Position numbers and translations under genes: made by a program | From: Allobosea lathyri | GTDB lineage: Bacteria > Pseudomonadota > Alphaproteobacteria > Rhizobiales > Beijerinckiaceae | Direction: 5' to 3' | Length of the DNA: 64,000 nucleotides | Assembly: GCF_900108245.1 (NCBI RefSeq) | Contig: NZ_FNUY01000006.1 | Coordinates: forward strand, 1-64,000 | In this document: positions 53,907-62,943 of the stretch, piece after piece | How the letters are laid out: each line of letters opens with the position of its first letter | Position numbering within the stretch: position 1 is the first letter of the stretch | Notes under the pieces: model-generated | Told to the model about the DNA's origin: nothing | What the model saw: only the letters and a program-made list of their open reading frames with translations | The model's database searches: none

Positions 53907-54497
53907 TCAGAACGTGTAGCCGAGGCGTGCGCCGACATTGGCGGGGCCGCGCGGCTTGTCGGTATCGGAGCAGCCGGCGGCGCTGAAGTGCTCAAGCGTG
54001 GCGACGAGGCTCCAGCGATCGCTGAGGCGCACGCCCAGAGCGGCGGCCTCGCGCGTGCCGGCATTGCAGCCGACATTGAGCCGGTTTTCCGGAATGATCG
54101 GCCCGGTCTTGCCGTCGTTCAGGGCGGCGCCGAGGCTCGCCTCGACGAAGACGGTCTTGGTCAGGTCGACCGTCCAGGTCGCCCCGGCATAGGCATAGCG
54201 CGTGCCGTTCAAATTGATGCTGGAGCCGAGATTGAAGCGCGGCACGAAAGTCGCGGCGATCCGGTCGTTCAGGGTGAAGACGCGGGGGGTCAGAACCTCG
54301 CCGCTGAAATTGAGCAGCCCGCTTTCCCGGCCGCCGGGATTGGCGACGGCGCCGCCGACACGAGCCTCCCAGGAGGGGGGACGTGGCTCGGTTGCCGGGG
54401 CGTAGCTGGAGACTCCGGCCGGAAGAGGCTGAGACTGCGCCCAGGACGAGGAGGCAGCCAGAAGGCCGGCAAGGAGCGGCAACGCAACGCGAACCAT
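53907..54497 (-). CDS. PagL-like lipid A deacylase (acyloxyacyl hydrolase family)
   Basis: Probable outer-membrane beta-barrel that removes an acyl chain from lipid A. About 196 residues with a signal peptide ending SWAQ (about residue 21) and alternating amphipathic strands ending in ARLGYTF, a terminal phenylalanine typical of barrels. The PagL-type catalytic His-x-Ser is seen in TLEHFSAAG (about 166-174). ATG 54497 begins the signal peptide; the frame opens 28 codons earlier. Confidence 0.8.
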   Translation of the reverse strand: MVRVALPLLAGLLAASSSWAQSQPLPAGVSSYAPATEPRPPSWEARVGGAVANPGGRESGLLNFSGEVLTPRVFTLNDRIAATFVPRFNLGSSINLNGTRYAYAGATWTVDLTKTVFVEASLGAALNDGKTGPIIPENRLNVGCNAGTREAAALGVRLSDRWSLVATLEHFSAAGCSDTDKPRGPANVGARLGYTF

Positions 54498-54663
54498 GGG
54501 CGATGTATTCTTTTTGTCGGCGAGGTGAGCGTTAACGAAGCACATAGACTCGTGTCTGGAATATGGCGACGACGTTATCATGACGTTGCGTCAACGATTC
54601 GATCGCGCAGTTATCCACGGCAAATCAAGAGCTTGCTCGCGCGGGCCGTACGCCTTTGATTTC

Positions 54664-54709
54664 GCATCGGCTTCTTCCGAAAACCGCATTCCACTTTTCG
54701 GGCCGATGC
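54664..54709 (+). repeat. Left arm of a 46-bp inverted repeat flanking the HIG1 gene
   Basis: Matches 54928-54973 in reverse complement at 44 of 46 positions. Contains the string CCGCATTCCACTTTTCGG. It lies just past the end of the HIG1-type gene. Confidence 0.85.
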
Positions 54710-54723
54710 GCCAAGGCCGCAGT

Positions 54724-54912
54724 TCAGCCGCTGCGCCACCACATCACGAAGACGATGATCAGGATCGCGACGAATTGCAGCACGACCCGCAGCCGCATCA
54801 GCTTCTGCGAGGTGTTGGCGCTGCCGCCGCGCAGCATGTTGCCGAGCCCGAGCAGAAGCACCAGGGCGACGGCGCCGAGCGCGATGGGGACGAGGGAGTT
54901 TGAGAGCGTCAT
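54724..54912 (-). CDS. Twin-transmembrane-helix small protein, HIG1 type
   Basis: A 62-residue inner-membrane protein with two helices (about residues 6-26 and 42-60) separated by a short basic loop GGSANTSQKLMRLRVV, matching the HIG1 domain family linked to respiratory oxidase assembly or hypoxia in eukaryotes. ATG 54912 was chosen over a frame starting in the repeat. The gene is bracketed by the arms of a 46-bp inverted repeat. Confidence 0.85.
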   Translation of the reverse strand: MTLSNSLVPIALGAVALVLLLGLGNMLRGGSANTSQKLMRLRVVLQFVAILIIVFVMWWRSG

Positions 54913-54927
54913 GGACGAAGGCTTAGA

Positions 54928-54973
54928 GCATCGGCCCGAAAAGTGGAATGCGGTTTTCGGGAAAAGCCGATGC
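54928..54973 (-). repeat. Right arm of the 46-bp inverted repeat
   Basis: Reverse complement of 54664-54709 with two mismatches. It lies 16 bp upstream of the HIG1-type ATG, so it occupies the promoter or leader. Confidence 0.85.
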
Positions 54974-55102
54974 AAAAACAAAGAGCTAGATCATCGGCAC
55001 GGATACGATATCCGGGTCGATGGTCTTAGAGCCAGGCGTGGCGCTTGACCAGTATGCCGGATGTCGGAGCTATAGCGGCCAAGCGCCACAGCCCTTTTGC
55101 GT

Positions 55103-55975
55103 TCACCGATAGCGCCGCTGCACGATGAGATGCGCCGCGACGGTCAGCAGGATGGTGGCGGTCATCAGGATGAAGGAGATCGCGCCGCCGAAGGGCCAGT
55201 TGTTCTGCTGCGCGAACTGGCCGTAGACCAAGGGTCCCATCATCTGGAATTTCGGTCCCCCGAGCAGCACCGGCGTGGCGTAGGCGTTCATCGCCAGGAT
55301 GAAGGTCAGGATCGTGCCCGCGAGGATGCCGGGCAGCGCGAGCGGCCAAAGCACGCGGCGGAACATGGCCGAGGGGCCGGCGCCCAGGCTGAAGGCAGCT
55401 TCCTCGACATTGCGCGGAATGCCCTCGATCACGCTTTGCAGGGTCAGCACCATGAAGGGCAGATTGACCGCGATGATGCCGATCAGAACAGCCGTTTCGG
55501 TGAACATGATTTCGATGGGCTGGTCGATCAGGCCAAGCCCCATCAGCGAGGCGTTGAAGGCGCCGCGATTGCCGAAAACGGTCATCCAGCCGGCGGCACG
55601 CACGGCGTTGCCGACGAATAGCGGCAGCACGATCAGCATGACCAGCAGGTTCTTGAAGCGGCTCTGGGTGCGCGCGATCACATAGGCCAGCGGGAAGCCC
55701 ATGATCAGGCAGGCAAGCGTGCAGATCACCGCGACGCGCACCGTGCGGACGAGCACGTTGATGTAATAGGGGTCGGTGAAAAACTTGACGTAGTTCTCGA
55801 TCGTCAGCCCGTCGACCATGAACTGGCCGGGGATGAACTGATTCAGCGAATAGCGGAACAGGATCGCAATCGGGCCCAGCAGCCCGATCGCGACGAAGAT
55901 GGTCGCGGGGACGACGAGCGCGCCGGCAAGTCCGGTGCGCGCGCCTGCCACGGCTTCGGGAGCGGCGGTGCTCAT
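55103..55975 (-). CDS. ABC transporter permease, PotB type
   Basis: One of two membrane subunits of a spermidine/putrescine-type importer. About 290 residues and six helices, with the permease EAA loop EEAAFSLGAGPSAMFRRVLWPLALPGI (about residues 190-216) that contacts the ATPase. ATG 55975 begins MSTAAPEA; a GTG at 55984 is possible. It is last in the order permease-ATPase-binding protein-permease, separated from the binding-protein gene by a palindromic repeat. Confidence 0.92.
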   Translation of the reverse strand: MSTAAPEAVAGARTGLAGALVVPATIFVAIGLLGPIAILFRYSLNQFIPGQFMVDGLTIENYVKFFTDPYYINVLVRTVRVAVICTLACLIMGFPLAYVIARTQSRFKNLLVMLIVLPLFVGNAVRAAGWMTVFGNRGAFNASLMGLGLIDQPIEIMFTETAVLIGIIAVNLPFMVLTLQSVIEGIPRNVEEAAFSLGAGPSAMFRRVLWPLALPGILAGTILTFILAMNAYATPVLLGGPKFQMMGPLVYGQFAQQNNWPFGGAISFILMTATILLTVAAHLIVQRRYR

Positions 55976-55983
55976 GGGTTCCA

Positions 55984-56140
55984 CCCGTCATGGTCGGGCT
56001 TGTCCCGACCATCCACGTCTTCGAGGCCAACCACCCCTTGCGACTGCTTGCTGATCGAGCAAGCGCGCAGCCACAAGACCGCGCAGCCACCATCCACGTC
56101 GCAAGACATGGATGGTCGGGACAAGCCCGACCATGACGGG
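55984..56140. repeat. Palindromic repeat pair inside the ABC operon (type 2)
   Basis: Arms of about 36 bp (55984-56019 and 56105-56140), starting CCCGTCATGGTCGGGCTTGT, with a spacer of about 85 bp. Each arm also holds an internal hairpin (GGTCGGGCTTGTCCCGACC). It lies between the binding-protein gene and the downstream permease gene and may lower expression of the latter. Confidence 0.85.
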
Positions 56141-56183
56141 AGTGGGGCAACGCTCATGTAGGCGCGTCTCGATCGTTGCACGA

Positions 56184-57230
56184 TCAGCTCTTGAAGACCT
56201 TGTCCCACCACTCCTTCATGGCGGAATCGTTCTTGGCGAGGAAGCCGTAGTCGAGGTCCTTCAGGGTCCGCTCCTCGGCTTCGGTAAAGCCGATGCGCTT
56301 TTGCAGGTCGGGGGCGACGTTGAGGCCGGTGACGGTGCCGTTATAGCCCATATCGACGGCAAAAGCTTCCTGCGGAGCCTTTTCCAGCATCGCATTCATA
56401 TAGGCGTAGGCGTTCTCCTTGTTGGGCGCGTTTTTCTGGATGACGAAGCCGGAGACATAGGCCGGGATGCCTTCGACGGGCGAGACGGCCTCGCAGGGGA
56501 TGCCCGCATTCTGCCACTGCACGACGCGCGCCTTCCAGATCGCGCTGATGCCGACTTCCTCGTTCTTCATCGCCTGGGCGAAGGCCTCGTTGGTCGGGTA
56601 GACGCGGGCGCCGGCCTTCTTGACCGCCATCAGCATCTCCTTGGCCTTATCCATGTCGTTCATGTCCTTGCCGCCGGTCGCGGCCATCGAGGCAGCGACC
56701 ATGATGGCCTGGTACTGGATGTCGATGAAGCCGATCTTGTTGCCGTGCTTGGGATCGAGCCAGTCCTTGAAGCCGGTCGGGGCCGGGGAGATGATCTTGG
56801 GATTGTAGATCACCACATTGCCGGAATAGATGTGCCCGATGCCGTAGGGGTATTTCATCGTCGGCAGCAGGTTCTTGGCATTGGGGATCTTGGAATAGTC
56901 GAGCGTCTCGACCACGCCAGCCTCGTTCATCTCGTACATATTGGCGGCCGAGAGGCCCTGGACGTCGACCGTGCCACGCGGCAGGCGGCGTTCGGCGACC
57001 ATCTTGGCGCGGCGGGGCGCGTCGCCGGCCTGATCCTGCAGCACCTCCATGCCCTTGGGCTTGAGGATGGGTTCGTCGATATTCTTGGTCAGGAGCCGGG
57101 CATAATCGCCGCCCCAGGTGCCGATCACGACCTTGCCGGCAGCCTGCGCATGAACTGCGCCGCCCAACGCCGGAAGCAGGGCCGCCGCAACGGCGCCTTT
57201 CAGGATGTCCCGCCTGTCGAATGTCGTCAT
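56184..57230 (-). CDS. ABC transporter substrate-binding protein, PotD/F type
   Basis: Periplasmic binding protein of the extracellular family 1/spermidine-putrescine class. It has 348 residues with a twin-arginine-like signal (FDRRDILKGAVAAALL, about residues 4-19; cleavage near AHAQA). VIGTWGGDYARLL follows the cleavage site, as in PotD relatives. The ligand cannot be told from sequence. ATG 57230 fits the signal peptide; an overlapping frame upstream belongs to another reading frame. Confidence 0.92.
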   Translation of the reverse strand: MTTFDRRDILKGAVAAALLPALGGAVHAQAAGKVVIGTWGGDYARLLTKNIDEPILKPKGMEVLQDQAGDAPRRAKMVAERRLPRGTVDVQGLSAANMYEMNEAGVVETLDYSKIPNAKNLLPTMKYPYGIGHIYSGNVVIYNPKIISPAPTGFKDWLDPKHGNKIGFIDIQYQAIMVAASMAATGGKDMNDMDKAKEMLMAVKKAGARVYPTNEAFAQAMKNEEVGISAIWKARVVQWQNAGIPCEAVSPVEGIPAYVSGFVIQKNAPNKENAYAYMNAMLEKAPQEAFAVDMGYNGTVTGLNVAPDLQKRIGFTEAEERTLKDLDYGFLAKNDSAMKEWWDKVFKS

Positions 57231-57286
57231 GATTTTATTCTCCCCTGTTGGACGCCGACGAGGCGTCATGTCGTCTTTGCAAAAAT

Positions 57287-58345
57287 TCAGTCTTCGCGCG
57301 GATAGACCAGCCCGGCGTCCTGCCCCCAGCCGATCGTGATGGTCTCGCCCGGCTTGGGTTCGGCCGCGCCCTGGCGGTTGGGGATCTGCAGCAGCATGCG
57401 GTCGTGCTCGGAGAGGCTGACATGGATGTCGAGCAGGGCACCGAGATAGGAGGCATGCTCGACCTTGGCCTCGAATCTGTTGGCACAGCCGGCGGCCTCG
57501 TCGGCGACGGCGATCCGCTCCGGGCGCAAGGCGAGGGTGGCTGCGCCGGTTGCTGTGGCAGCGCCGCAGGCGATATCGAGCCCGCCCTTGGTACGGAAGC
57601 GGCCGGGCGCCGCGATCTCGCCATCGAGGAAGGCGCTGCGGCCGATGAAGCCGGCGACGAAGCGGTCGGCGGGTTTTTCGTAGAGCTCGCGCTGGGTGCC
57701 GATCTGCCGGACCTGGCCCTTTTCCATCACCACCAGACGGTCCGCCATGGTCAGGGCCTCTTCCTGGTCGTGCGTCACCATGATCGTGGTCAGGCCGAGC
57801 TTGCGCTGCAGGTCGCGGATCTCGACGCGGACCTCCTGCCGGAGCTTGGCGTCGAGGTTGGAGAGCGGCTCGTCGAGCAGCAGCACGTCCGGCTCCATGG
57901 CGAGCGCGCGGGCCAATGCGACGCGCTGTTGCTGGCCGCCCGACAGCTGGCGCGGATAACGTTCGTCGAAGCCGGCGAGCTGAACCAGCCGCAGCGCTTC
58001 TGCCACGCGGGGCCCTCGATCGGCCGGCGACACCTTCCGCATTTCCAGGCCGAAGGCGACGTTTTCCGCCACGGTCATGTGAGGGAACAGAGCGTAGCTC
58101 TGGAAGACGAGCCCGCAATTGCGCTTCCAGGGCGGCAGGGTGGTGACGTCGCGCGTGCCGATCGTCAGCTTGCCGGCGCTGGGCGGCACGAAGCCTGCGA
58201 CCATGCGCAGGGTCGTGGTCTTGCCGCAGCCGGAAGGGCCGAGCAGCACGAGGAATTCGCCATCGGCGATATCGATGGTGACGTCGTCGACGACGGTGAG
58301 ATCGCCGTATTTCTTGTTCAGATGCTCGATCGAAAGGCGTGCCAT
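57287..58345 (-). CDS. ABC transporter ATPase, PotA type
   Basis: Energises the importer. It has 352 residues with Walker A GPSGCGKTT (about residues 36-44), signature LSGGQQQRVALARAL (about 134-148), Walker B VLLLDEPLSNLDAKLR and switch histidine VTHDQEEA (about 187-194). A C-terminal TOBE-like domain (about 270-350) is present. Next to the two permease genes and the binding-protein gene on the same strand. Confidence 0.95.
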   Translation of the reverse strand: MARLSIEHLNKKYGDLTVVDDVTIDIADGEFLVLLGPSGCGKTTTLRMVAGFVPPSAGKLTIGTRDVTTLPPWKRNCGLVFQSYALFPHMTVAENVAFGLEMRKVSPADRGPRVAEALRLVQLAGFDERYPRQLSGGQQQRVALARALAMEPDVLLLDEPLSNLDAKLRQEVRVEIRDLQRKLGLTTIMVTHDQEEALTMADRLVVMEKGQVRQIGTQRELYEKPADRFVAGFIGRSAFLDGEIAAPGRFRTKGGLDIACGAATATGAATLALRPERIAVADEAAGCANRFEAKVEHASYLGALLDIHVSLSEHDRMLLQIPNRQGAAEPKPGETITIGWGQDAGLVYPRED

Positions 58346-58366
58346 CGTTATTGTTCTACCATCGCT

Positions 58367-59182
58367 TCAGACCACCCGGCTTAGTTTGACGTAGCGGTCG
58401 GTGATGATCATGGCGGCTCCGATCAGCACGATCTGGATGACCGAGGCCGCGGCGACCGTCGGATCGATCTTCCATTCGAGATATTGCAGGATGGCGATCG
58501 GCAGCGTGATCCGGCCCGGTCCGACGAGGAACAGGCTCATTTCGAGATTGCCGAAGGATGTGACGAAGCCGAACAGGCCGGCCGCGACGATGCCCGGCCT
58601 GATGCTCGGCAGCGTGATGCGCCAGAAGGTGGTCAGCGGCCCGGCACCGAGATTTTGCGCGGCTTCCTCGATGCTGCGGTCGGAGCCCTGCAGGCTCGCC
58701 GTGACCAGTCTCACCACCCAGGGCACCACCACCAGCGTGTGCGCGGCGACGAGCCCGGCGAGCGAGCCGAGCAGCGGCAGGCCGGTGGCGATCTCGGTCT
58801 CGATCTGGAAGACGTAGAGCGAGGTGCCCAGCACGATGCCGGGCATCACCAGCGGCAGCAGCAGGAGCGTGTTGACCGCAGGGCCGAGCGCGATGCGATG
58901 GCGCACCAGCGCAAGGCTGGCGGGAACGCCGAGCAGAAGCCCGATCAGCGTCGCCAGCACCCCGACCTGAAGGCTGAGTACGAAGCCTTCGACGAAATTC
59001 TTGTTGCCGGGGACCGCCGAAAACCATTTCAGCGAATAGCCTTCCGGCGGGAAGGACGGGATTTCCTGCCGGAAGAAGGCGAGCCAGGTGACGAAGATCA
59101 GCGGTAGCAGGATGAAGCCGAGCGACAGGCCGGCCGCGCCGTTCAGGGCCATGCGGCCGAAACTGGTGCGGGGCGTGCTCAA
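58367..59182 (-). CDS. ABC transporter permease, PotC type
   Basis: Second membrane subunit of the importer. It has 271 residues, six helices, and the EAA loop EEAAQNLGAGPLTTFWRITLPSIRPGI (about residues 164-190). It is the first transporter gene of the group, 178 bp downstream of an amidohydrolase gene on the same strand. Confidence 0.93.
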   Translation of the reverse strand: MSTPRTSFGRMALNGAAGLSLGFILLPLIFVTWLAFFRQEIPSFPPEGYSLKWFSAVPGNKNFVEGFVLSLQVGVLATLIGLLLGVPASLALVRHRIALGPAVNTLLLLPLVMPGIVLGTSLYVFQIETEIATGLPLLGSLAGLVAAHTLVVVPWVVRLVTASLQGSDRSIEEAAQNLGAGPLTTFWRITLPSIRPGIVAAGLFGFVTSFGNLEMSLFLVGPGRITLPIAILQYLEWKIDPTVAAASVIQIVLIGAAMIITDRYVKLSRVV

Positions 59183-59360
59183 ACAGTAGCTCCCAGCGAT
59201 CGCGTCTGGCGGGTCATCAGGGCGTCCTCTGCGTTGGCATCGAGTTCGGTTGCGAGGCTGCGTTTCGCCTTACCAACAGTCAAGATTGCTCCTGCCTATC
59301 CTAGGCATCGATTTTTTCGATTGTCCGTGACGAAGCGCTGCTTCGACGGGCCGCTTCAGT

Positions 59361-60596
59361 TCAGTGCAGCGTGTTCTTGTGGAAGACGCCGCCCTTCATG
59401 ATCACCGGCAATTTGGCGCCCTGGCCCTGGAAGAGGGTCAGGTCCTTGAGCGGGTCGCCATCGACCAGGATCATGTCCGCATAGGCTCCAGCACGGAGCG
59501 TGCCAAGCTTGCCGTCCATGCGCAGGAGCTGCGCGCCGACCGTGGTAGCGGAGCGGATGATCTCGATGGAGGAGAGCACCTCGCGGCGCAGCAGGAATTC
59601 CCTGGACTGCTCGACCTGGAGCTGGCCGAGCAGATCGCTGCCATAGGCGACGGGAACGCCGGCACGCTTGCAGATTTCCAGCGAGCGCAGGCCGCCATCG
59701 ATGACGAGGTCGTTCTTGGCCAGCATGTCGCCGGTCATGCCGAATTCGGCGGCGCGTTCCTTCATCGCGTAATAGGCGACGAGATTGGCGGTCAGGAACA
59801 TGTTGTTCTCGGCCATCAGCTTGGCCGATGCGTCGTCGATCAGATTGCCGTGCTCGATGGCGCGCACTCCGCATTGCGCGGCCCGGGTGATGGCTTCCGG
59901 CGTATAGGCGTGGGCGCAGACATAGCGGCCGAAGGCCTTGGCTTCGTCAACGGCGGCGCGGACCTCGTCGAGGCTGAATTGCAGGGAGTCGAGCGGATCG
60001 TAAGGGCTGGCGACGCCGCCCGACATCATGATCTTGATGTGGTCGGCGCCGAGCCGCATCTGCTCGCGCACCGATTTGCGCACCGAGGAGACCCCGTCCG
60101 ACACGTTCATCGTATAGGCCATGGCGTTGCAGCACTGGCAGCGCGTGCCGAAATCGGTGCGCCGGCGCGGGTCGCTATGGCCCCCTGTCGGGCCGATGGC
60201 CTGGCCGGCGATGAACAGGCGCGGCGCGGCGACATGGCCCGTTTCGACAGCCTCCTTGATGCCCCAATCGGCCCCGCCGGTGTCGCGCACCGAGGTGAAG
60301 CCACGGTCGATCATGCCCTTCATCAGGCCGATGGCCCGCGCGGTCATCAGGGTCAGCGGCATGCTTTCGAGGTTGCGGATCACGACCTCGGAGAGAAAGA
60401 CGTGGACATGGCTGTCGATCAGGCCGGGCATCAGCGTGCGGCCGCCGCAATCGATCGTTTCGGCTTTCGCCGACTTGATCGGGGTCTCGGAGAGTTCGCG
60501 GATCGTCTCGCCTTCGACGAGGAGTTCGTAGCCCTGGCGCAATTCGCCATGGTCGGGTTCGAGCAGGGCGAAGTTCTTGAAATGCAGCGCAGCCAT
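59361..60596 (-). CDS. Metal-dependent amidohydrolase
   Basis: Amidohydrolase superfamily enzyme of 411 residues, near imidazolonepropionase and Xaa-Pro dipeptidase-like groups. Metal ligands are visible: LIDSHVHVFL (about residues 61-70), the lysine region ADHIKIMMSGG (about 183-193), VCAHAYTPEA and AIEHGNLIDD histidines, and aspartate in AYGSDLLGQ (about 319-327). GGAGGAGG precedes the ATG at 60596. Placed ahead of the ABC importer, it probably hydrolyses the imported compound. Confidence 0.9.
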   Translation of the reverse strand: MAALHFKNFALLEPDHGELRQGYELLVEGETIRELSETPIKSAKAETIDCGGRTLMPGLIDSHVHVFLSEVVIRNLESMPLTLMTARAIGLMKGMIDRGFTSVRDTGGADWGIKEAVETGHVAAPRLFIAGQAIGPTGGHSDPRRRTDFGTRCQCCNAMAYTMNVSDGVSSVRKSVREQMRLGADHIKIMMSGGVASPYDPLDSLQFSLDEVRAAVDEAKAFGRYVCAHAYTPEAITRAAQCGVRAIEHGNLIDDASAKLMAENNMFLTANLVAYYAMKERAAEFGMTGDMLAKNDLVIDGGLRSLEICKRAGVPVAYGSDLLGQLQVEQSREFLLRREVLSSIEIIRSATTVGAQLLRMDGKLGTLRAGAYADMILVDGDPLKDLTLFQGQGAKLPVIMKGGVFHKNTLH

Positions 60597-60721
60597 CGCG
60601 GAAACCTCCTCCGGACATGCGCGACGAACGCGCATGTCATCTCCGATGGCTGATATATTTAGAAGTTTATTTCGGCTTGTCCATCGGGTCGGAAGCGATC
60701 TGCCTGCCGCGCGAGCAGCGC

Positions 60722-62005
60722 TCAGCTGGTTATGGCGGCATTCTGCGCGAGAAGGCGGCCACGGACGGGCATCGAGAGATTATCGGCCAGTGCACGGCTG
60801 ATCGCCGGCAGTCCTTCGAGCAGGTCGGGCACGAAGGCCTGGGAGGGCGGCAGGCGCTTGGGGAGCGCGTGCAGTGCCGCGGCCATGACGAGGGGATCGC
60901 GCTCGCCGTCGCCGTTCTGGGAGGGGTCGTTCAGTACGTCGATCAGCCGGAGTTCGTCGGCCCGCTCGGCCCGGATCGCCTGTTCGAGGCGGGGCTTTAC
61001 GCGCGGCACGATGATGGCCGGTTTGTCGAAGGACAGGATCTCGCAGAACGTGTTGTAGCCGCCCATGGCGACGACGCAGTGGGCGCGGTTCATCAGCAGT
61101 TCGAGGCGCGGCTCGAAACCGAGGCTCTCCAGCTTCGGGATGCGGCTGATGCGCTCGGTGAACTCCTTGCGGCGCTCTCGCGACATGAACGGCCCAAACA
61201 CGATCAGGGCCGGCAACGCGATGGTCGGGTCGGCCTCATAGGCCGAAATCACCCAGTCGATCACGCCCGCGCCGTCGCCACCCCCGCCCGGCGTCACCAG
61301 AATGAACGGGCCCTTGGTGATCCGCGGGTAGCGATTCGGCGGCATCGGGCTTGGCACCGCGCGCTTGAGATAGCCGGTATAACGGATCTTGTCGGCGAAG
61401 AGGTGCTGGTTCGGCAGGCCGGCAAGCGGCTGGTAGATGCTCTCCAGCCCATAGACGAAAATGTCGTCATAGGTCTGTTCGAGGGCGTCCAGCGCGCCGC
61501 TATGGCGCCATTCATCGAGGAGCTTGGTCGGTTCGTCCAGCACGTCGCGCAGGCCGAGCACGATGCGCGCGCCGCGTCGGCGCAGGATTTCGAGCGCGGG
61601 GATAAGCTCGCCGCGCAGGCCGACCGGCTCCTTGTCGACGATGACGACGTCGGGGTCGAAGGAAAGCACGACCTGCTTGATGATGTCGGTGCGCAGGCGG
61701 ATCGTATCGGACAGGTCGAGATTGAGATGATGCGGGCCGTAGCGGCCGTCGCTCTGCTTCTCGACACCGGGAATCCGGACGTAATCGACGCCGTCGCCGA
61801 ACTGGAAGCTCGAAATCACCGACGAACCGGAGATGATGATGACTGATATATGAGGAAAGCTGGCGACCAGCGAATTGGCGATCGCCCGGCAGCGGCGGAT
61901 ATGGCCGAGGCCGAAGGTATCGTGGCTGTAGATCAGGACGCGAGGCGCATGGGGGCTGCGCGGAGCGCGCTCGGCGCCGGCAAGGTCGACGACGTTGAAA
62001 GGCAT
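60722..62005 (-). CDS. MurG-like glycosyltransferase
   Basis: A 427-residue GT-B type transferase. The N-terminal half starts with VLIYSHDTFGLGHIRRCRAI (about residues 20-39), the glycine-rich region seen in MurG and related enzymes; the C-terminal half has LVTPGGGGDG (about 240-249), RAHCVVAMGGYNTFCEIL (about 306-323) and PAIIVPRVKPRLEQAIRA (about 327-344), typical UDP-sugar-binding segments. First gene of a glycan group continuing to the window end. The acceptor is unknown. Confidence 0.82.
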   Translation of the reverse strand: MPFNVVDLAGAERAPRSPHAPRVLIYSHDTFGLGHIRRCRAIANSLVASFPHISVIIISGSSVISSFQFGDGVDYVRIPGVEKQSDGRYGPHHLNLDLSDTIRLRTDIIKQVVLSFDPDVVIVDKEPVGLRGELIPALEILRRRGARIVLGLRDVLDEPTKLLDEWRHSGALDALEQTYDDIFVYGLESIYQPLAGLPNQHLFADKIRYTGYLKRAVPSPMPPNRYPRITKGPFILVTPGGGGDGAGVIDWVISAYEADPTIALPALIVFGPFMSRERRKEFTERISRIPKLESLGFEPRLELLMNRAHCVVAMGGYNTFCEILSFDKPAIIVPRVKPRLEQAIRAERADELRLIDVLNDPSQNGDGERDPLVMAAALHALPKRLPPSQAFVPDLLEGLPAISRALADNLSMPVRGRLLAQNAAITS

Positions 62006-62154
62006 CGGAGCCTCGCCCTCTACAGAAAGATCAGACGACCTCTTGGCGAGGACGAACGCACTTGGATAGACCGCCGTTATAGCGCGCCGCGCGACCCGAT
62101 CCAAGTGCACTCACAGCAGACTGTGATTGCCCGCGATCAGGTGAAGGGCGGCTG

Positions 62155-62943
62155 CTAGCCAGCTGTGGGAAGCGAGAACAGCTTGCGCGGATCGACCGGC
62201 TTCACAGCACGATGCGAGACGGCGCGATCGAGAAAGGCGTCGAGAAAGGACCAGGCGGCGTCATCATGATCGCGATGATGGAGCAGCAGGCCGAGCGTTG
62301 CATCGACGGGCTGGGGCGCTGTTCGCATCTCGGCGAGCAGGCTGCAGATCTCCGGCACGAGCGAGCGTGGCGTCCGTCCGATCCGCCCGCCATGCCAGTC
62401 CATGATGTCGATCTGGGTGTTCGCGAGCCCAGGGCCTCGCCCATCCGGTATCGCGTAGTTCCTGAAGCAGGACAGGCCTACCAGACCGAGTTCAGGCAGC
62501 AATGCGGCGTGGCCGGGGGCGATGCGGTTCCAGGGCGGCACGAAGACCGGCAGCAGCTGCGGGCCGAACAGCTCGCCGAGGCGGTGCCTGGCCTCCGCGA
62601 TTTCGCCCCGGATGTCGGTGGCAGAACGGTTTGCGCCGAATTCCGATTTCTTCTCGCCCTCGGGGGCATGGTTGTGATGCCAGCAACCGTGCTGGCAGGG
62701 CAGGAGCCATGACGTCAGCCGCAAGCGGCTGGCGAGGGCAGGCTCGGCCAGCATGGGGATCACGGCCAGCAGGGCCGGCGCGCCGAAGCGTTGCGCCACC
62801 TGCGCCAGCTGGTCGAGCGCCGGGCTTGGCGCGACGGCATCGTCGTCGCGCAGCCAGAACCGGACCTGCCGTCCGCTATCGCGCCAGAGGTCGAGCTCGC
62901 GTTCGAGAAGGAGCCAAGGATCTCCGGTCATATCGTCGCTCAT
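62155..62943 (-). CDS. Polysaccharide deacetylase family protein
   Basis: A 262-residue protein resembling the NodB-type deacetylase fold: RFWLRDDDAVAPSPAL (about residues 23-38) supplies the catalytic aspartates, QHGCWHHNH (about 83-91) the metal histidines, and FVPPWNRIAPG (about 133-143) the later motif. No signal peptide is seen. The ATG overlaps the stop of the glycosyltransferase upstream (ATGA), so both act in the same glycan pathway. Confidence 0.85.
   Translation of the reverse strand: MSDDMTGDPWLLLERELDLWRDSGRQVRFWLRDDDAVAPSPALDQLAQVAQRFGAPALLAVIPMLAEPALASRLRLTSWLLPCQHGCWHHNHAPEGEKKSEFGANRSATDIRGEIAEARHRLGELFGPQLLPVFVPPWNRIAPGHAALLPELGLVGLSCFRNYAIPDGRGPGLANTQIDIMDWHGGRIGRTPRSLVPEICSLLAEMRTAPQPVDATLGLLLHHRDHDDAAWSFLDAFLDRAVSHRAVKPVDPRKLFSLPTAG

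Noticed and set aside
57235..58118. Long minus-strand frame joining part of the ATPase region to the binding protein (644 codons)
   Set aside because: The upstream part is an alternative frame of the PotA-type gene; the binding protein starts at its own signal peptide at 57230.
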